Assembly (NCBI RefSeq): GCF_033958435.1
Contig: NC_134137.1
Coordinates: 173,241,501-173,305,500, forward strand
Length of the DNA stretch: 64,000 bases
Direction of reading: 5' to 3'
Origin: Carettochelys insculpta
Taxonomy: Eukaryota; Chordata; Testudines; Carettochelyidae
Shown: in pieces, positions 23,840 to 36,369 of the stretch
How the letters are laid out: every line of letters starts with the position of its first letter
How positions within the stretch are numbered: position 1 is the first letter of the stretch
The notes under the pieces: generated by a model
Seen by the model: the letters and a program-made list of their open reading frames with translations, nothing else
Told to the model about the DNA's origin: nothing
Database searches by the model: none
Translations under genes and position numbers: made by a program

Positions 23840-24904
23840 CAGGTTGAACCTCTCTAGTCCAGAACTCTCTCATCTGGCAACTCCTGTAATCTGGCATGAT
23901 TTTAGTTTGCCAGATGTAGCCAAGTTTTCCGTGGTCTCATAAAGTTAGTTTAAAGCCACCAGCCCTGGCTCTCAGTGTTCTGGGCTGTTATTTAGCTGTC
24001 ATTTACCCCTAACTGTCTTCTGAGCTCCCAATAAGCAGCGAAAGTGTTGGTAATAGTGCTAGATCAGGGGTTGGCAACCTGTGGCTCTGGAGCCACATAC
24101 ATCTCCTTAAGGAGCCATTTGCCACTCCAAGCGCTGCTGCTGCTGCTGACTCCTCTTGCAGCTCCGGAGGCTGCTGCCACTTAAACAAAAAAATTAAATT
24201 CAGTACCCTGCCATTAAACCAACTGAATTTAGTTTTTTTGCTTAAGCAGTGGCAGTCTCTGGAGCTGCTGAGCGGTCAACTGTGTCGGGGAGCTTGGGAA
24301 AAGAAAGCCGGCAGAGCAGGGAGCCACCCACGCTGCGTGTAGGGGAAGCGAGCAAGACAGCTGCGGGGGGATGTGCAGTCTGCTGAGAAGGAGGAGGTGG
24401 CAGCAGGGAGCAGCGGGTGGTTGGGGAGGTGGCAGCAGCTGCGGAGGAGCTGCACGTGCTGAGTTAAGTTAATCGTGGGGATGTGAGGGGAAAGTATGAG
24501 GCTCAGAGGGGTTAAGCCTGGAGGTGTGGGGTGGGTTTGGGGTTCAGAGGGGTTAAATCTGGGGATGTGAGGTCAGGTTTGGGAGCTGAGGCAACTAAAG
24601 CCTGGTGATGGGGGTAACCTAGCTTTCTAATTGGTACGAATCATTGTGTGTGTACAGCTCTGTTCTTAAAAGAGGGGTGACAAAAAGTACAGTTTGATGT
24701 TATTTATTAAGGGCTGCCTTGTATTCATGTGCATTGCACCTCTTGAAGGATTGATTTTGTAACTGAATTTGGAAAAATGGCTCTTCTCACTATTTCAGTT
24801 GCAGACCCCTGTGCTAGACAATATTGACCTCCTGTGGTTCAGTAAATTCTCTCCTTTGGCACCGGTCAGGTCCTGGGGGTGCCAAACTGAAGAGGTTGAA
24901 CCTG
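23840..24904 (+). mobile_element. Inverted-repeat DNA transposon interrupted by a hAT element
   Basis: The left end reads CAGGTTGAACCTCTCTAGTC. The right end, reverse-complemented, reads CAGGTTCAACCTCTTCAGTT. Internal blocks also pair: the block next to the right end, reverse-complemented, reads GGCACCCCCAGGACCTGACC, close to the solitary end near 22320. The interior 24065-24811 is a separate hAT insertion. Flanks AGCAGCTA and AAGTAGTT are only weakly alike, so the target duplication is uncertain. Confidence 0.7.
24065..24811 (+). mobile_element. hAT-type non-autonomous element, nested
   Basis: The ends are CAGGGGTTGGCAACCTG and the reverse complement of CAGGGGTCTGCAACTG. The flanking octamers TGCTAGAT and TGCTAGAC agree at 7 of 8 positions, as for a hAT target duplication. 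The interior is GC-rich and non-coding. It lies wholly inside the element at 23840-24904. Confidence 0.75.
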
Positions 24905-26400
24905 AAGTAGTTTGAGATATGAGCAATATTCATCTATCCAAAGCCCATTCCTTCTTGTAACTCCCAACATTTTGGAGTCTAAATGTGAAGCAAACCCCCA
25001 AAGCGAAGGATACAAGAAAATAACCAATCCAGAAAGTTAAGTTCATAGTGCTGAAATCTTTGGTATAAACAGCAGCTCAACTCAATCCATCATTAATTTA
25101 TCAAAGCCAGGGTTGGACTGTGCCATTTAGGGAACTATGTTGTATTGGAAGCTGTGCAGAGCTGCTTGGCTCAAGTAACAACTCTAGCAGCTCCCAGATA
25201 CAGATACAATACAGATAAAATAAAAGAGAAGACTCAACCTGTAAAATGAAGGACCTCCTTTGTAAGATGAGATGGATGTGAGGTATGCTTTTCTCATCAT
25301 TTGTTTTCCCTGTCATCTTGTGTGTCAGGAATGGTGTCATTCATATGATGCATGGCGTAACAAGGGCACAATCACCCTCAAGTTGTGCAAGAAATGTCTT
25401 TAAACTGTTAATGACTGGATTCTGATCTCTTGCTAAGGTGACACTCCCGTTAACTTCCCTGGGAGTACTCCATGAATAGGAAGAGCAGGATCAGGCCCAA
25501 CAGATTTATTTTCCCACGTAGCCACTGATATATCAGCATCTAACTCAACTTCCTGTAAATCGTTTGGCTGTGAAAGATCCTGTGTGAAACTGAATTCTAG
25601 CTGATAGGTATCTTAGAGGACAAATGACATTACATCCTGTGAAAGCATATGTTACCTAAAAATAGCAAAACACCCTGGGGTCCTTCATATTCTCTCATAA
25701 ACTCTATTAACTCCATAGGTGGTCTTCAAATTCCTGCACTGACTGAAATGAAAAACAGAAGCCCAGGAGGAAGAAAAGATGTGAAGGGTGTTAAAACCAG
25801 GACAGAAATAAAAGAAAAAAAGTGCCCTGAAAGGCGGGTGAAGAGAGTACTAGCAGTCAGCAGCAAAAATCCTGACTCCAAAAATAGAACAGAACAGCTG
25901 AAGAACAACTAACAGCTTCTGGGTTTTGCTGCTGTGTGAGACCCACAGAACAACAGACAGAAACAACACAAGAAAGGAGAAGAAAGAAGTATCATACTGG
26001 TGAACTGAGCCAGAAGGGGGAAAAGCAGACAAGGGTAAGGGCAAGGGAGAAGCTTGTGGAAGGGGGGAGAGAGATGCAATGCAAGGGAAGAAGGAAGAAT
26101 GTAACTTAGAATTAGAAAGTTGTGAGGGATGGGGGAGGAAGAAAATGAGGAAAGAAAAAAAGTGGAGGAGCAATACACATGCTATAACAGTGCAGAGAAG
26201 AGGCTGAGGGATACTTAGGTCCCAGGCATGTGAGCTGCTGAGTTCCCCTTATTTCTTAACAATTTGCTCTTCATAAATGAATTGAAGAAAGGGGAAAGGC
26301 ATGGAAAAGCAAAGGAGAATGAAAAAAACCCATATTCCTGCTCAAAGAAGAAAGAAAAAAATGTGATCATAACTAAATTATCACTGTGTGCTTTCTGTAT
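24905..26400. other. Intergenic, no gene seen
   Basis: AT-rich sequence followed by an A/G-rich tract (about 25740-26170) that produces Ser/Phe-rich or Lys-rich open frames in several frames. These are compositional. No splice-bounded exon is recognised. Confidence 0.5.
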
Positions 26401-26727
26401 GGCTATGTCTACACTAGAGAGTTTTGTCAAAAAAAACTGGCATTTTATCGAAAAAACCAACAGAGCATCCACATTCCCAAGGTGTTTTGTCCACAGTAAA
26501 TTGATAAAATGGGGCACTTCTGTCTGCAGAGTTCTGCTGCTCCCCCAGGAGACAGAATGCCTCTGTCGACAGGGCTTCCAGGACACTGGGCAGCCCTGTC
26601 TGCTGTGCTTGTGGTTGGCCGTTTTGTTGAGAGAGAGCAGCCAGGCAAACAGAGCAGATCGCTCTTTTGATGTGCTTGGCAATCTGGCCTCACTCTGTCA
26701 GTGGATCACTGTAGCGCAGACATAGCC
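26401..26727. mobile_element. Short inverted-repeat transposon (GGCTATGTCTACACTA family)
   Basis: The left end is GGCTATGTCTACACTAGAGAG. The right end, reverse-complemented, is GGCTATGTCTGCGCTACAGTG. The interior carries TTTTGTCNACA-type motifs shared with 31004-31426 and 60945-61143. No coding capacity is seen. Confidence 0.75.
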
Positions 26728-27843
26728 TGTGAGTCCAGACATAAAAACACTTGGTTTTGCTACTCTTTAAGATCACTACAAATGAAAGCCAAATAGGAAG
26801 TGAAAAGGGAGTTTTGAGCCACAGACTCACATCAGGATAACTTCCCCACCCCAAAATTATACATAGTATGGGTCCTTAAGCCACTCCTACTCCCATGAAA
26901 CCTATCTGGCTCCCAGAACCACATCGTCCCATTATCACCTACCTTTGAATTTCTCTGGTCATATATAGTGAACCCATATAGAGATTGTTGTGCTCTGCTC
27001 TTAAGAAGGCCAAGAACTGGAGCTGGTCAGGAACTTGAGGACTTAACATTTTTGTATCATAACATGCTGACTTGTCAAAAATGAAACTGTTCATGGGAAA
27101 GCATCAGTTTCACTGAATCACCTGATTCAGTGTTTGCTGAAGGGAAAGTTTCTTTTCCACTCTAGGGTGACCACATTGCCCTTTGGGAAATAAGGGACAC
27201 CAGCTTCCAGGGATGGGAGGTTGCTGTCCCATGTCAGGATTCCTTGGAGATGGGGCTGCTGCCCCACAGTGAGGTCTCTGCAGCCTCTCAGTGGGTGAGG
27301 GTGGGGCAGAGAACAAGGCAACTGCCCCATGGTGGAGCTCACCAGCAGCGAGGGTTACAATCAGGGGTCCTGGGGGTGGGGCAGCTGCCCTGAAGCAGGG
27401 TTCACTGGCAGTGGAGGCTGTTGCCCCAAGACACCATGTGCCAGAGAACAGGAGCTCTACAACATATGGGACAATTTGTCCATTGTCTTAAAAAAGTTGG
27501 AACACCTGTGAGACGATTTAAATAAGGGACTGTCCCAGTCAAAGCAGGACAAATGGTCACCCTAGTCCAGTCCAACTAACCTTTAGCATCTGTGATAGCT
27601 TCCCAGGAGGAAATTGATGAATATAATTACAACTCTCACAGCCACAGGCTTCAATTTCACCCAACTCATTTTAACACTCATTGAATGACACGTCTCAGAA
27701 TAGTTTAAAGTAGAAATAAAAAATACCATCTCTTCCCACAGGCCCTTGTTTACATCTAGAGTAGACTTTACAGACAGTGGTCTGTCATTGTTGGACTATC
27801 CAAATTACCTTCTTTTTTTTTTACATATAGGTATACTCTACAC

Positions 27844-28038
27844 CATGGGTGTCCACCTTTTGGCTTGCCTGGGCCGCATTGAGTGAAGAGGAATTGTCTT
27901 GGGCCGCATATAAAATATATAATATAGTTAATGTATATAAATCACATAATAACGTTAAAAGTTTACGATCTTGTGGGGCCGCATTACTAGCTGTCCAGGG
28001 CTGCATGCAGCCCATGGGCCGCGGGTTGGACATGCCTG
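27844..28038 (-). mobile_element. hAT-type short non-autonomous DNA transposon, second copy
   Basis: A 195-bp copy of the element at 11085-11269, in reverse orientation (CATGGGTGTCCACCTTTTGG... to ...GGGTTGGACATGCCTG). Flanking octamers CTCTACAC (27836-27843) and CGCTACAC (28039-28046) match at 7 of 8 positions. Confidence 0.85.
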
Positions 28039-28046
28039 CGCTACAC

Positions 28047-29234
28047 CATATCCATTACTGTTCTGCCCTTTGTTCTTCAGCTAACAATACTGATCTGCAG
28101 TAATACAAGAACTGCCCAATTTATCTTTTATTTTTCAAGTGCTTTTAGTTACCATACCCCCTTCTTACAAACAGGGCCACTGGACTGTAGGCAAAGGGGG
28201 CAGTTTGATCTGGGCTGCCCATATGACTCCTGACTCCTCACACTTAGTGTCATTGAAGCCTGAAGCAAACTTGAGTGGTGCTGCAACCGAGCATGCCAAG
28301 TTGCAACACAATAGGCTCATGACCCAGATGCAGCCAAAGCTGAGTGGTGCTGCCACCCAGTCTGCTAGATCGCAACACCCAGAATGGGGAGTCAGGTCCA
28401 GCCCCGCAGGACAGCAGACCACTGCTGTGGGTTGGGTGCAAGGCAGGGCTCTTTCCACAAGCCTCCACCTTCAAGGCCAGCCTCAGGGCCTCTGGTCTGT
28501 GTTACTGTGGGGAGGGTAAGGTCTCCTCTTCCGGCTTTGCCCAGAGCTCTCCTGTGAAGTCTTACAAGCAAATTCCAGGAAAAAGAAAGGACAACAAGAA
28601 AAAAAAGAGGATCCTTATCAGCCTCTGTTTGATTCAGTTGACAGTGCTCTCTCTTCTGTACAGGAAAACAGTGGGGTTGAGTCTTGCTCCAGCAGTTAAG
28701 TCTGTAGCCAGGATAATGAATTGGTGAGATCTTATATCGTCTTTGTTAGCTACTGTCAATGTGGAAGCAAAAAAAAAAAATCTGTCAGTCTACACTTGCG
28801 TGGTCTTCATCTGTAATATTTGATCCCAATGCACATCTGAAAACAGCCAGGAAAAATCCTGGGAAAAAAGCTCTGGACAGATATAAATAAGGAATAAAAT
28901 AATGAATGAGACCATTGCAGTGGAAGCTGTGGGATAAAGTAGGAAATATCTCTTCCTCAAAACTAAGACATTGGCATGTGATTTTTGACAACTTGTGAAT
29001 CAAATGAAGGTGTCATATTCTTTTTAAAGGAGATCTAAATCTTTTTTACTAAATTTTCTCAGCTGCGGCAATCCATGCTGCATTCTTTCGTAACTAAGAT
29101 GAGAAATCCCCAACCTACATATGTCATTCCCTAATGACTAATACCAGCGGAGCACATACTAGGTTATAATGCAGTGGGAACAAGACACTAGAGTAAGTCC
29201 GAGCAATGGGAGAACAAATAAAGATGCAAATGGG
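28047..29234. other. Intergenic or UMODL1 3' region, no supported gene
   Basis: No recognised exon. On the minus strand a good acceptor (CCTGGCTGTTTTCAG, ending near 28848) precedes a 17-codon frame, RCALGSNITDEDHASVD, then a stop. It looks exon-like, but I cannot tie it to a family and do not call it. Confidence 0.4.
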
Positions 29235-29850
29235 GGTGGGGTGTTACGGTGTGGCATGCATACCTTGCACTAGTCAGGAAAGGACAGCAGAAGTCCCACC
29301 CATCAGACCACACTGGGCATGCTCCCAGTGCTGCACTGGTATGAAGGAGAGCAGTCCAGCCCATTCCAGGCTGACTGCCAGAGAAGAGGGATGCCCCGTG
29401 GAAGTGCCAGTTCAGGAGTTACTTCAGCCCCTGACTGCAGGAACCGGAGAGCCTAAGGCCCAGACCAAAAACCAGATTCCCACGGTCAGTTGTCAGGGGT
29501 CAAAGTCCCAACGAGCTACCTGTGCCAGTGACCTGGTGGAGAGGAAGGGGCTGCATCCCACTAGCCCCACTCCACCACTACCTAGGTAGCAGCCCACTTC
29601 TCTGACTCTTCCAATGAGGCTGCACAGCCCTGACCCCACAGGCAGCTGTACTGATGCTGACTACTAGGTTTGCTGCCTGAACCCAAGCTCTGTCCTTTTG
29701 AATGTGACCATTGTACCTTATCATAATGAGGTCCAAGACAGTCACGTAGACTGTAACCATGGTGTCAGCACACCCATTATCCACTTCAGTGGGAGCTGGG
29801 TCACTATACTGCTGCAGAGGGGCTAAACCAAGAATGGTCTAAAAACTTGT
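29235..29850 (+). repeat. LTR-like interspersed repeat, second copy
   Basis: Shares GTCAGGAAAGG, CAGAAGTCCCACCC, GGCATGCTCC and CCAGGCTGACTGCC blocks with 11385-12070 but lacks that copy's clean TATA box. The ends are not defined. Confidence 0.35.
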
Positions 29851-29855
29851 CTAGC

Positions 29856-29964
29856 CTAGCTGTGGAGATTTTCTGCTAACGCTTTGTAGGACACCTTTTC
29901 GGAAGAGTCATTTTGCTTATCTCTCTTCACAGAATGAAATAAAAACAATAATGCAAGTAAGATT
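29856..29964 (-). CDS. Candidate terminal exon: transmembrane segment and short tail, possibly UMODL1
   Basis: On the minus strand an acceptor TTTGATCTTCAATAG ends at 29965. The frame that follows gives a hydrophobic stretch, ILLALLFLF, then a basic hinge HSVKRDK, a polar tail QNDSSEKVSYKALAENLHS and a stop at 29858-29856. A single membrane helix with a short cytosolic tail is what UMODL1 should have at its C-terminus, and the exon lies downstream of the UMODL1-like exons on the same strand and before ABCG1. However, I cannot confirm family identity residue by residue, and no upstream zona pellucida exon was found to splice into it. A chance open frame in AT-rich DNA is a real alternative. 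Confidence 0.25.
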
Positions 29965-31003
29965 CTATTGAAGATCAAATAAGTGAAAGGCAAAAAGCTA
30001 GACACTGGCAGAAGTCCGGCTTTGTTGTAATAACGTTGATCACAGAATGAAAGAAATGAGAGCAGGGCATTAGGTTTCATTGTCCATTCTTTTAGCAATG
30101 TTGGACATTTTGCTACAATCAAGGTGTAGCATTATTGCACATTATCCTGCTTCCTGGTTATCTGTAAACGCCTGTCCTAGTGGGCTCATGCCTAACAACA
30201 TTTCTCATGCATCCAGATAACCAGCACAACCCTGCAGTTACCTGCTTACCTGTTATGCCCATAGGGCTGGATTCTGATACCCTTACTCATGTGGAATAGC
30301 ACAATATTCCCATGAGTGGCAGTGTTCCCTGTAAGCTGAGTGCTGGGCCGGCTGCTCAGGAGAGATTCAAAATGCTGCCCAGTTGATTAGCAAAATGCCC
30401 ACAGCCTTCACAGCTGGCAGCATGTGTGTCTATTGGTGGTGCGTGTCTACACATGCCTGACGCACATACAAAAATTTATTCCACATATGGATGGAAAAAA
30501 TTAAAGGGAGCAATGACAAGTGGTCCCATTGACTCAAAAAAAAAAAACCCACTACTCACAGAGTTAGCATCCATTCACTGGGATTTAAGGGAATCAGAAC
30601 ACGATCCTTGACTGTTAATCAAGGTTTAAAATGTAATAAACAATAATCAAGCTCTGTCATTTGATATTCATGAGCCATCCAGTTAATCAGTAGCCTTATT
30701 CTATGTTGTTATCCATTCCTTCATAACGGGAGGAATAATTAAATATATAAAATAAATTTCATAACAGTCAAGGAAGCTGAAGCATAGGGTATCAGACTTT
30801 GTAATTAACATAGAGCTCATGTTTAATTACCTTTTTGATTTGCATCAGCTCTTTTTACTCAACTCAGCTGTTGGTTTCAATGAAAGTTAAGTGGGTAGGC
30901 ACTTGTATAAATCCCACTGGACACCTATGTCCAGTGGCATCAAAATGCCTCTAAAAATCTGACCTTCAGTGCCTGTAAGCTGTTCTAAACAGACAGACCT
31001 GGT
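29965..31003. other. No gene seen
   Basis: AT-rich sequence without splice-bounded frames. An A-run lies at 30537-30547. Confidence 0.45.
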
Positions 31004-31426
31004 CTATGGCTACACTAGTGAGTTTTGCCAACAAAACCCCGGTTTTGTTGACAAAACTCGATGCACATCCACAAGCAACATGCGCTTCTGTCAACAATCT
31101 GTCAACAAAAGTTGGAACTTCTGCTGACAACCTTCTGCCTGTCCCAGATGAGGAAGAACGCCTTTTGTCGACAGGTTCTGTTGACAAAAGAGCTGTGTGG
31201 ACGCTCTGTCGGGGGGCCTCCTGTCAACAGAGAGGATGTCCAGCACATGCTTCTGCGTGCCTCTTTTGTTAAGAGAGTGGCTGGATTATCCAGCTGCTCT
31301 GTCGACAGAGTGGAGCGCTCTTCCCGTTGGCTCTTGTGAGTGGCCACACTCTGTTGACAAAACTTTTGTCAGGAAATCTCTTTTGACAGTGACTTCTACT
31401 GACAGATCACTGTAGCGTAGCCATAG
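31004..31426. mobile_element. Short inverted-repeat transposon (GGCTATG...TACACTA family)
   Basis: The left end is CTATGGCTACACTAGTGAG. The right end, reverse-complemented, is CTATGGCTACGCTACAGTG. The interior repeats TTGTCAACA/TGTTGACAA motifs many times. Related to 26401-26727. Confidence 0.75.
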
Positions 31427-32892
31427 CCGCAGGTTGTGAAGTTTTTACCTCTCTCTCTAGCAATAGCAACATGGGCAATAGCAGTGCAAGCAGACCTGCC
31501 AGAGCATCTCCACTTCCTCTCACCCCCATGCCCATATCAAGGTACCACTTGAAAAGGTGTGAAGGTTGTTCCTTACCCCTTTGAAACCTTCTCCTCAGAG
31601 CGAAGGCTGCTAACAAGGCTATCTTGTTTCCAGCTGAGGTGGAGATGTTTGTCATATGAATGCTTGTCTCACGGAAACTGAACTAAGGTCACCCACTCGT
31701 ATTAACATCTTTTTTTCTTTTTCTTTTTGAGTGCAGATTGGAAATGTCACTTTGGCGTGGGTAACTATGTCATTCAGAAAACACTTTTCTTCACCTGGGG
31801 TGAAAAGCCAGGCAACTGGTTAAGACCTATTTTGAGAACCAAAGTGGAGCCTGGGCATTGTGGTGAATTTCACCCATGGAGAGCGAGTTTCCAAATTGCA
31901 CCCTCACTGAAATTTAGTCAATGCTTATTACATTTGTGAAACACTTGGCTGTAATCTAAGTGTTCTTCCTTGCAGGCTGAAACAGATAGGGACAGCAGCA
32001 TCTAGTGGTAGTTGTAGGCATCTACTACATTCTCCATCTACTCTGTGGCATTTATTAGCAGAATAGTTTTCAGTCCTGAAACTAATCAAGATGTTAAAAA
32101 GATTTCCAGAACTTCAATGTAGTGACAGGTAAGTGACTGTTCTCATCTTTCTTTCACAATGTTGGCCTTTTGGGGGAAAAAGGGGAAAATATACTAATAG
32201 CTCTAAACAGTAACTTTTTCAAAGAACTGTCGAAAGAATTTTTACAGTATTGATTTTCTGTGCAAGAATAATATAGAATCACAGTCACACCAACTGTCAC
32301 AGCAGTGACTCGAGCTAACTCAGAAACTTATTACTACTGTAACCACCAACTCAGAATCACACATGGTAGAAAATCTGAAGTATGGCCCACCACAACACCA
32401 AATATGGAAGATAGCATTAATGCTGTGTTTTCAGCAGCCTGGTCACTATGATACTAATAAAAGACATGCGGCTTCCAACGATCGAATGCACTACATTGAT
32501 ATGGCTGATGATAGCTAAAGGGGTAGGTATTGATTTGTTTACCCAGAGATTTGTCATGTCCTAATATAACCCAATTTTCAGGAACAAAGTTAAAAATCAT
32601 GAACATTTGCTTAAATTGACATGGGTGTTATTTTTATGGATCAATTAATTCAATGTTATTACTTTAAAAGTAGTTTTCAGGATGTTCTTTAATACAGAAA
32701 TAACTATTAGGGTTAAATCGTACCCCTAGTAGAGCAAGGCAGTATAATAGGTATGGCTAGGAATACTGGCACATACATTCTTCACAAGGAGCCATCCTGT
32801 GTGCTGGAGGGGCTAAGTAAATGATCTTTCTAGAATTTTATTGCTCCTCCATTCTGCTGCAGTTCAGCAAAGGATTCCTTGATTTACTAGAC
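31427..32892. other. No gene seen
   Basis: AT-rich sequence. The 82-codon minus-strand frame at 31407-31655 overlaps the end of the transposon, has no clear splice sites and resembles no family I know. Confidence 0.45.
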
Positions 32893-33605
32893 CAAGGGTG
32901 GGCAATAATTTTTGAAGGCAGTCCGCTCCAAGAATTCAGTAAGTGGTTAAGGGCTGCACTCTCCCATGATATTAATGGAGGTACAAGGTCTGTGGTGGGG
33001 GTGGTGCAGGGTTTTGGGTTGTGACCTAGAGCAGGAAAGGGTTGTGACTTGGGGATTGGGAAGCAGGGTCTGAGATGGGACATGGGTGCAGGGGGAGCAG
33101 GCGGCTTGGGCTATGTGGGGCAGGAGGCAGGAGTGGGAGGGCAGAGAGGTTCTGGGGTGCCACAGGCAGCTCTGGCCAGAAGACACTTACCTGGGTGACT
33201 CCGAGCCAGCAGCCCAGCAGGTCCCCTGCCTTCCATGCCCCAGCAGGCTGCTGTGAGCCGCCGGCTCTGGGGCCCTGTGCGTCTTCGAACAGCTGCAAGC
33301 CCGGGGAGGAGGGTGCAGAGGGGAGAAGGAAGGGGTACGTTCAGCACTGCCTGCTCTTCAGACAGGCAGACCCCATTGGCCAGTTTTGCAAGACTGTACT
33401 GGGGGCAGGGGCAGCCGCTTCCCCCACTGCCACAGGCTCACAGTTGTTCACAGGCAGACAGGGTCCCACAGCCACCTTTTGAGAGCAGTGTGCAGGGGCA
33501 GGGCAGGCAGGGAACCTGACTGAGGTTCCTGCTGTGCCTGTGAGCCAGATCCAGCATCGTGGGGAGGGCCGGATCCAGCCCGTGAGCTATATTTGCCTGG
33601 CCCTG
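32893..33605 (+). mobile_element. hAT-type non-autonomous element
   Basis: The ends are CAAGGGTGGGCAATAATTTTTG and TATTTGCCTGGCCCTG. Flanking octamers TACTAGAC and TGCTAGAA match at 6 of 8. The interior is GC-rich with GGTTGTGACCTAGAGCAGG blocks that recur near 34570-34620. The open frames inside are compositional. Confidence 0.6.
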
Positions 33606-36369
33606 TGCTAGAACCTAGTGTCTGGCATCAGGAAGTGTCTCAATTCCTTCATCCAGCAGATCACAGCATTTGGCTGTACCATCCTGGGAATGTGCCCTAT
33701 GATCTGTGATCGACACTTAGGTCACTTTCCTGAGAAGGGGGATGAAGGGGTCTACCCAGATTTCTGTCCCTGCTCCAACATCTGTTTAACTATGTGTATG
33801 GAGAGACTGAGAGAGATCCACCCCAGAATATCCAATATTCTGGTAGCTAAGGCTTCTGGGAAGGCAGACACGCATTCAAGTCCTTGTTCCAAACAGGCAT
33901 TCAAACCTGGGTCAACCACATGAGTTCCTGGCGTTAAGACCGGCAGCAGTATTGCTTCTTTTGCAAAGGGTGCCAAATACCCCTGTCAGTGGTTAGGGCC
34001 CCCACCCCAAAGTCGCATGTTGAGTTCATTTCGATATTTCCATTTTTTTCTTTTTCATTTTGACCAAAACAATTCACTGAAATGGACACAAATTGATTTC
34101 ACTGAAGCTGAATCTGCAAGTTAGGCAGAAAAAAAGGTCTCTCTCACAAATTTGGTCCAACTCTTATGTAGAGCCAGATCACCACAGAAAGGCAGTGTCT
34201 TCCAAGCTACCAGGGACTATGGATCTGACCCAGTACGGCAACACTTACATTCCTACCTAGGCATATTTCGGACTCGGATCCCCAACAATATTTAGGCACT
34301 TTACTCTGATCTCAATGAGAGTTAAGCACCTGAATTCTTACAGAGATCTGGAGCCTAAATATTTCACAAGGAAATCACAGGATCTCCTTAATATTAACAA
34401 AGCTTGGGTGCAGAAACCTCTCTCATTGATGAGGAAGAAGGTGTAGAGCCTAACAATGCTGCTTGAAATTCAAGAGACTGTCCCCTTCCTCTGGAAGGAA
34501 GAGCAGGGGTAAATCCTCCTCCTGCCCCCTAGGAGTTCCTGGAGGTATGTTATCAGGTTTGGGTTTGGGTAGTGACCTATGGCAGGAAAGGATTGTGACT
34601 TGGGGAAGAGGATTGGGGTGGAGGGTCTTTGAGGGGATACAGGTCCAGGGAGAGGGGGAGTGGAAATAGGGCCAGACCCACCAGATCTGAGGCCCTCTGC
34701 CTTTAAAAAAGGCAGAGTTGATGTTGCTTAGAGATACTTCATCTCTGTATCTGTTGAATTAATTGACCCACCTGGCTCTGCCACTACAGTAAACTCTCAA
34801 AATACGTGGCTTCAAGTTGCACGTAACTCATTTTAATGCGAGTTAAGCACAACTTGAAGCTGCTCTGCGGCTGTCAGCCTGTGGGCAGCTAGGCAGGCTA
34901 AGAGTCCCTTCTTCCTGCCTTCCCTCAGCAGTGCCATTGACAGGCTGACAACTGTGCAGCTGGGGGAAGGCACAAAGAAGCAGCCAGGAAACTAACCAGC
35001 CCTGGTGACCTGGTCAGTTTCCCAGGTCCCGCAAGTGGCAGGGAGCTGGGAACCAAGTGGCAGTCTGGTTCCCAGCTCCCCATCCCGACTTGTGTGAAAA
35101 TTTGAATTATGCAGGGGTTGCAACCCCCACATAACTTGGGGTTTTACTGTATATAGTCATTTTAATCCAAAAATGAATGTATGTCAGAAAAAATAACTTC
35201 CCCAAAACTGTACTGCAAAATAACCATAGCAAACCACTTAGAAAAGAAAAGCTGTAAAAATAGTATACATATTTGTAACATAGTCCTGGAAATCATTTAA
35301 AATAACGAGTCTTCAGAGAATTTAACAGAGCAGGCTGAGGAAGGGTTGGAAGACCTATGTGCTTTATACTGCACCATTTCATTTTCAGGTACTAGACAGA
35401 GGGAGCGGAAGTTGGGAAGCAGCTCAGGAGGTCGCAAGTATGTGATTCTTCATGTTCCCTTCCACCCAAAGCCAACTGTTTGTGGGACCAGCCTGGCTGG
35501 TTCAGAGCTGGCATGCGCTGCAACAAGGAGCTCTGTGTCATCTCCTTCCTGTGTGTGAAGACAGCCAGGGTGTCCCCTGTACATCTCTGAAGTATAAAAA
35601 TGTACCCCAGAATATTCTACTTTCACACGGCTGTGGAGACACGTGTTTAACATATAGCAGTTATCTACAGTCCAGAGGAAAGGTCTCATGAAGAGGTGCA
35701 GTGAAAGGCAGCTGCCCTCCCCCCACATCCCCCACATAGCCTGCTCTGAGCAGAGACTGCCGCCCTGCAGACCCTGCCTGAGACAGCAGCGTGAGGCAGC
35801 CCCACAACCAGAGACACAGGATCCAAACAGGAGGTAACAAGCTGGGGTGCCCACATCCCTGCCCTTGCTGAGGCCTCCTGCTTTGATGAAGCAGCAGTAT
35901 TGGGTCGGGGGGGGGGGCAGCATGCAGCCCAGATGCTGAGGCTCTTTGAAGGGAGCAGGGGCCTTAGGGGTCCACAGGGCTGCAAGCTACCGCCCCTGTG
36001 CTGCCTGGGCTGTGCTCTGCTTCAGCAGAAGGACCTGAGACTGGCATGTCCCAGCACTTCCCTCCCTGACTGCAGCCCTGCAAACCTTCTTGCCACAGGG
36101 CAGCCTGTACAGTGCATACCACCACCTTTATTACCTCAGGACAGGAGCCCTGCTGAAGAGGGGTCCTTTCCCTAGACTCCCTCCTTAGGAAAATTCTGGT
36201 TGTGCCCTTGTGCTGACACGAATGTTATTTGAAATGTCAGCATAAACGAGACGCACCCTTTAGAAGGAGGGAGTTGTTTTTAACAATTTCTATGCAGTGT
36301 ATCGGATTAGATACTTTCAGATCTCTATGCCTTAAGTAACAAGATGTTTTGGTAGTGCTTACTACGTAC
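33606..36369. other. UMODL1 3' region or intergenic; no exon recognised
   Basis: Holds a repeat-like patch at about 33610-33960, a partial hAT-interior block at about 34555-34680 and GC-rich patches at 34850-35050 and 35690-36180. I looked for EGF, fibronectin III and zona pellucida exons on the minus strand and found none I could support. Confidence 0.45.

Noticed and set aside
28785..29003. Minus-strand terminal exon RCALGSNITDEDHASVD
   Set aside because: The acceptor is good, but the peptide is only 17 residues and matches nothing I recognise; left as a note in the gap entry.
31407..31655. 82-codon minus-strand frame with a Leu-rich segment
   Set aside because: Overlaps the end of a short transposon, lacks splice signals and has no family resemblance.
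33618..33976. Cys-containing plus-strand frame and overlapping minus-strand frame
   Set aside because: The Cys spacing fits no EGF, WAP or ZP module, there are no splice sites at sensible places, and the sequence looks like an old tRNA-related repeat.
35450..35923. 157-codon minus-strand frame as a possible ZP exon
   Set aside because: VDNCYMLNTCLHSR superficially recalls ZP-C cysteines, but length, spacing and splice signals do not fit; the frame also runs through a GC-rich repeat-like patch.
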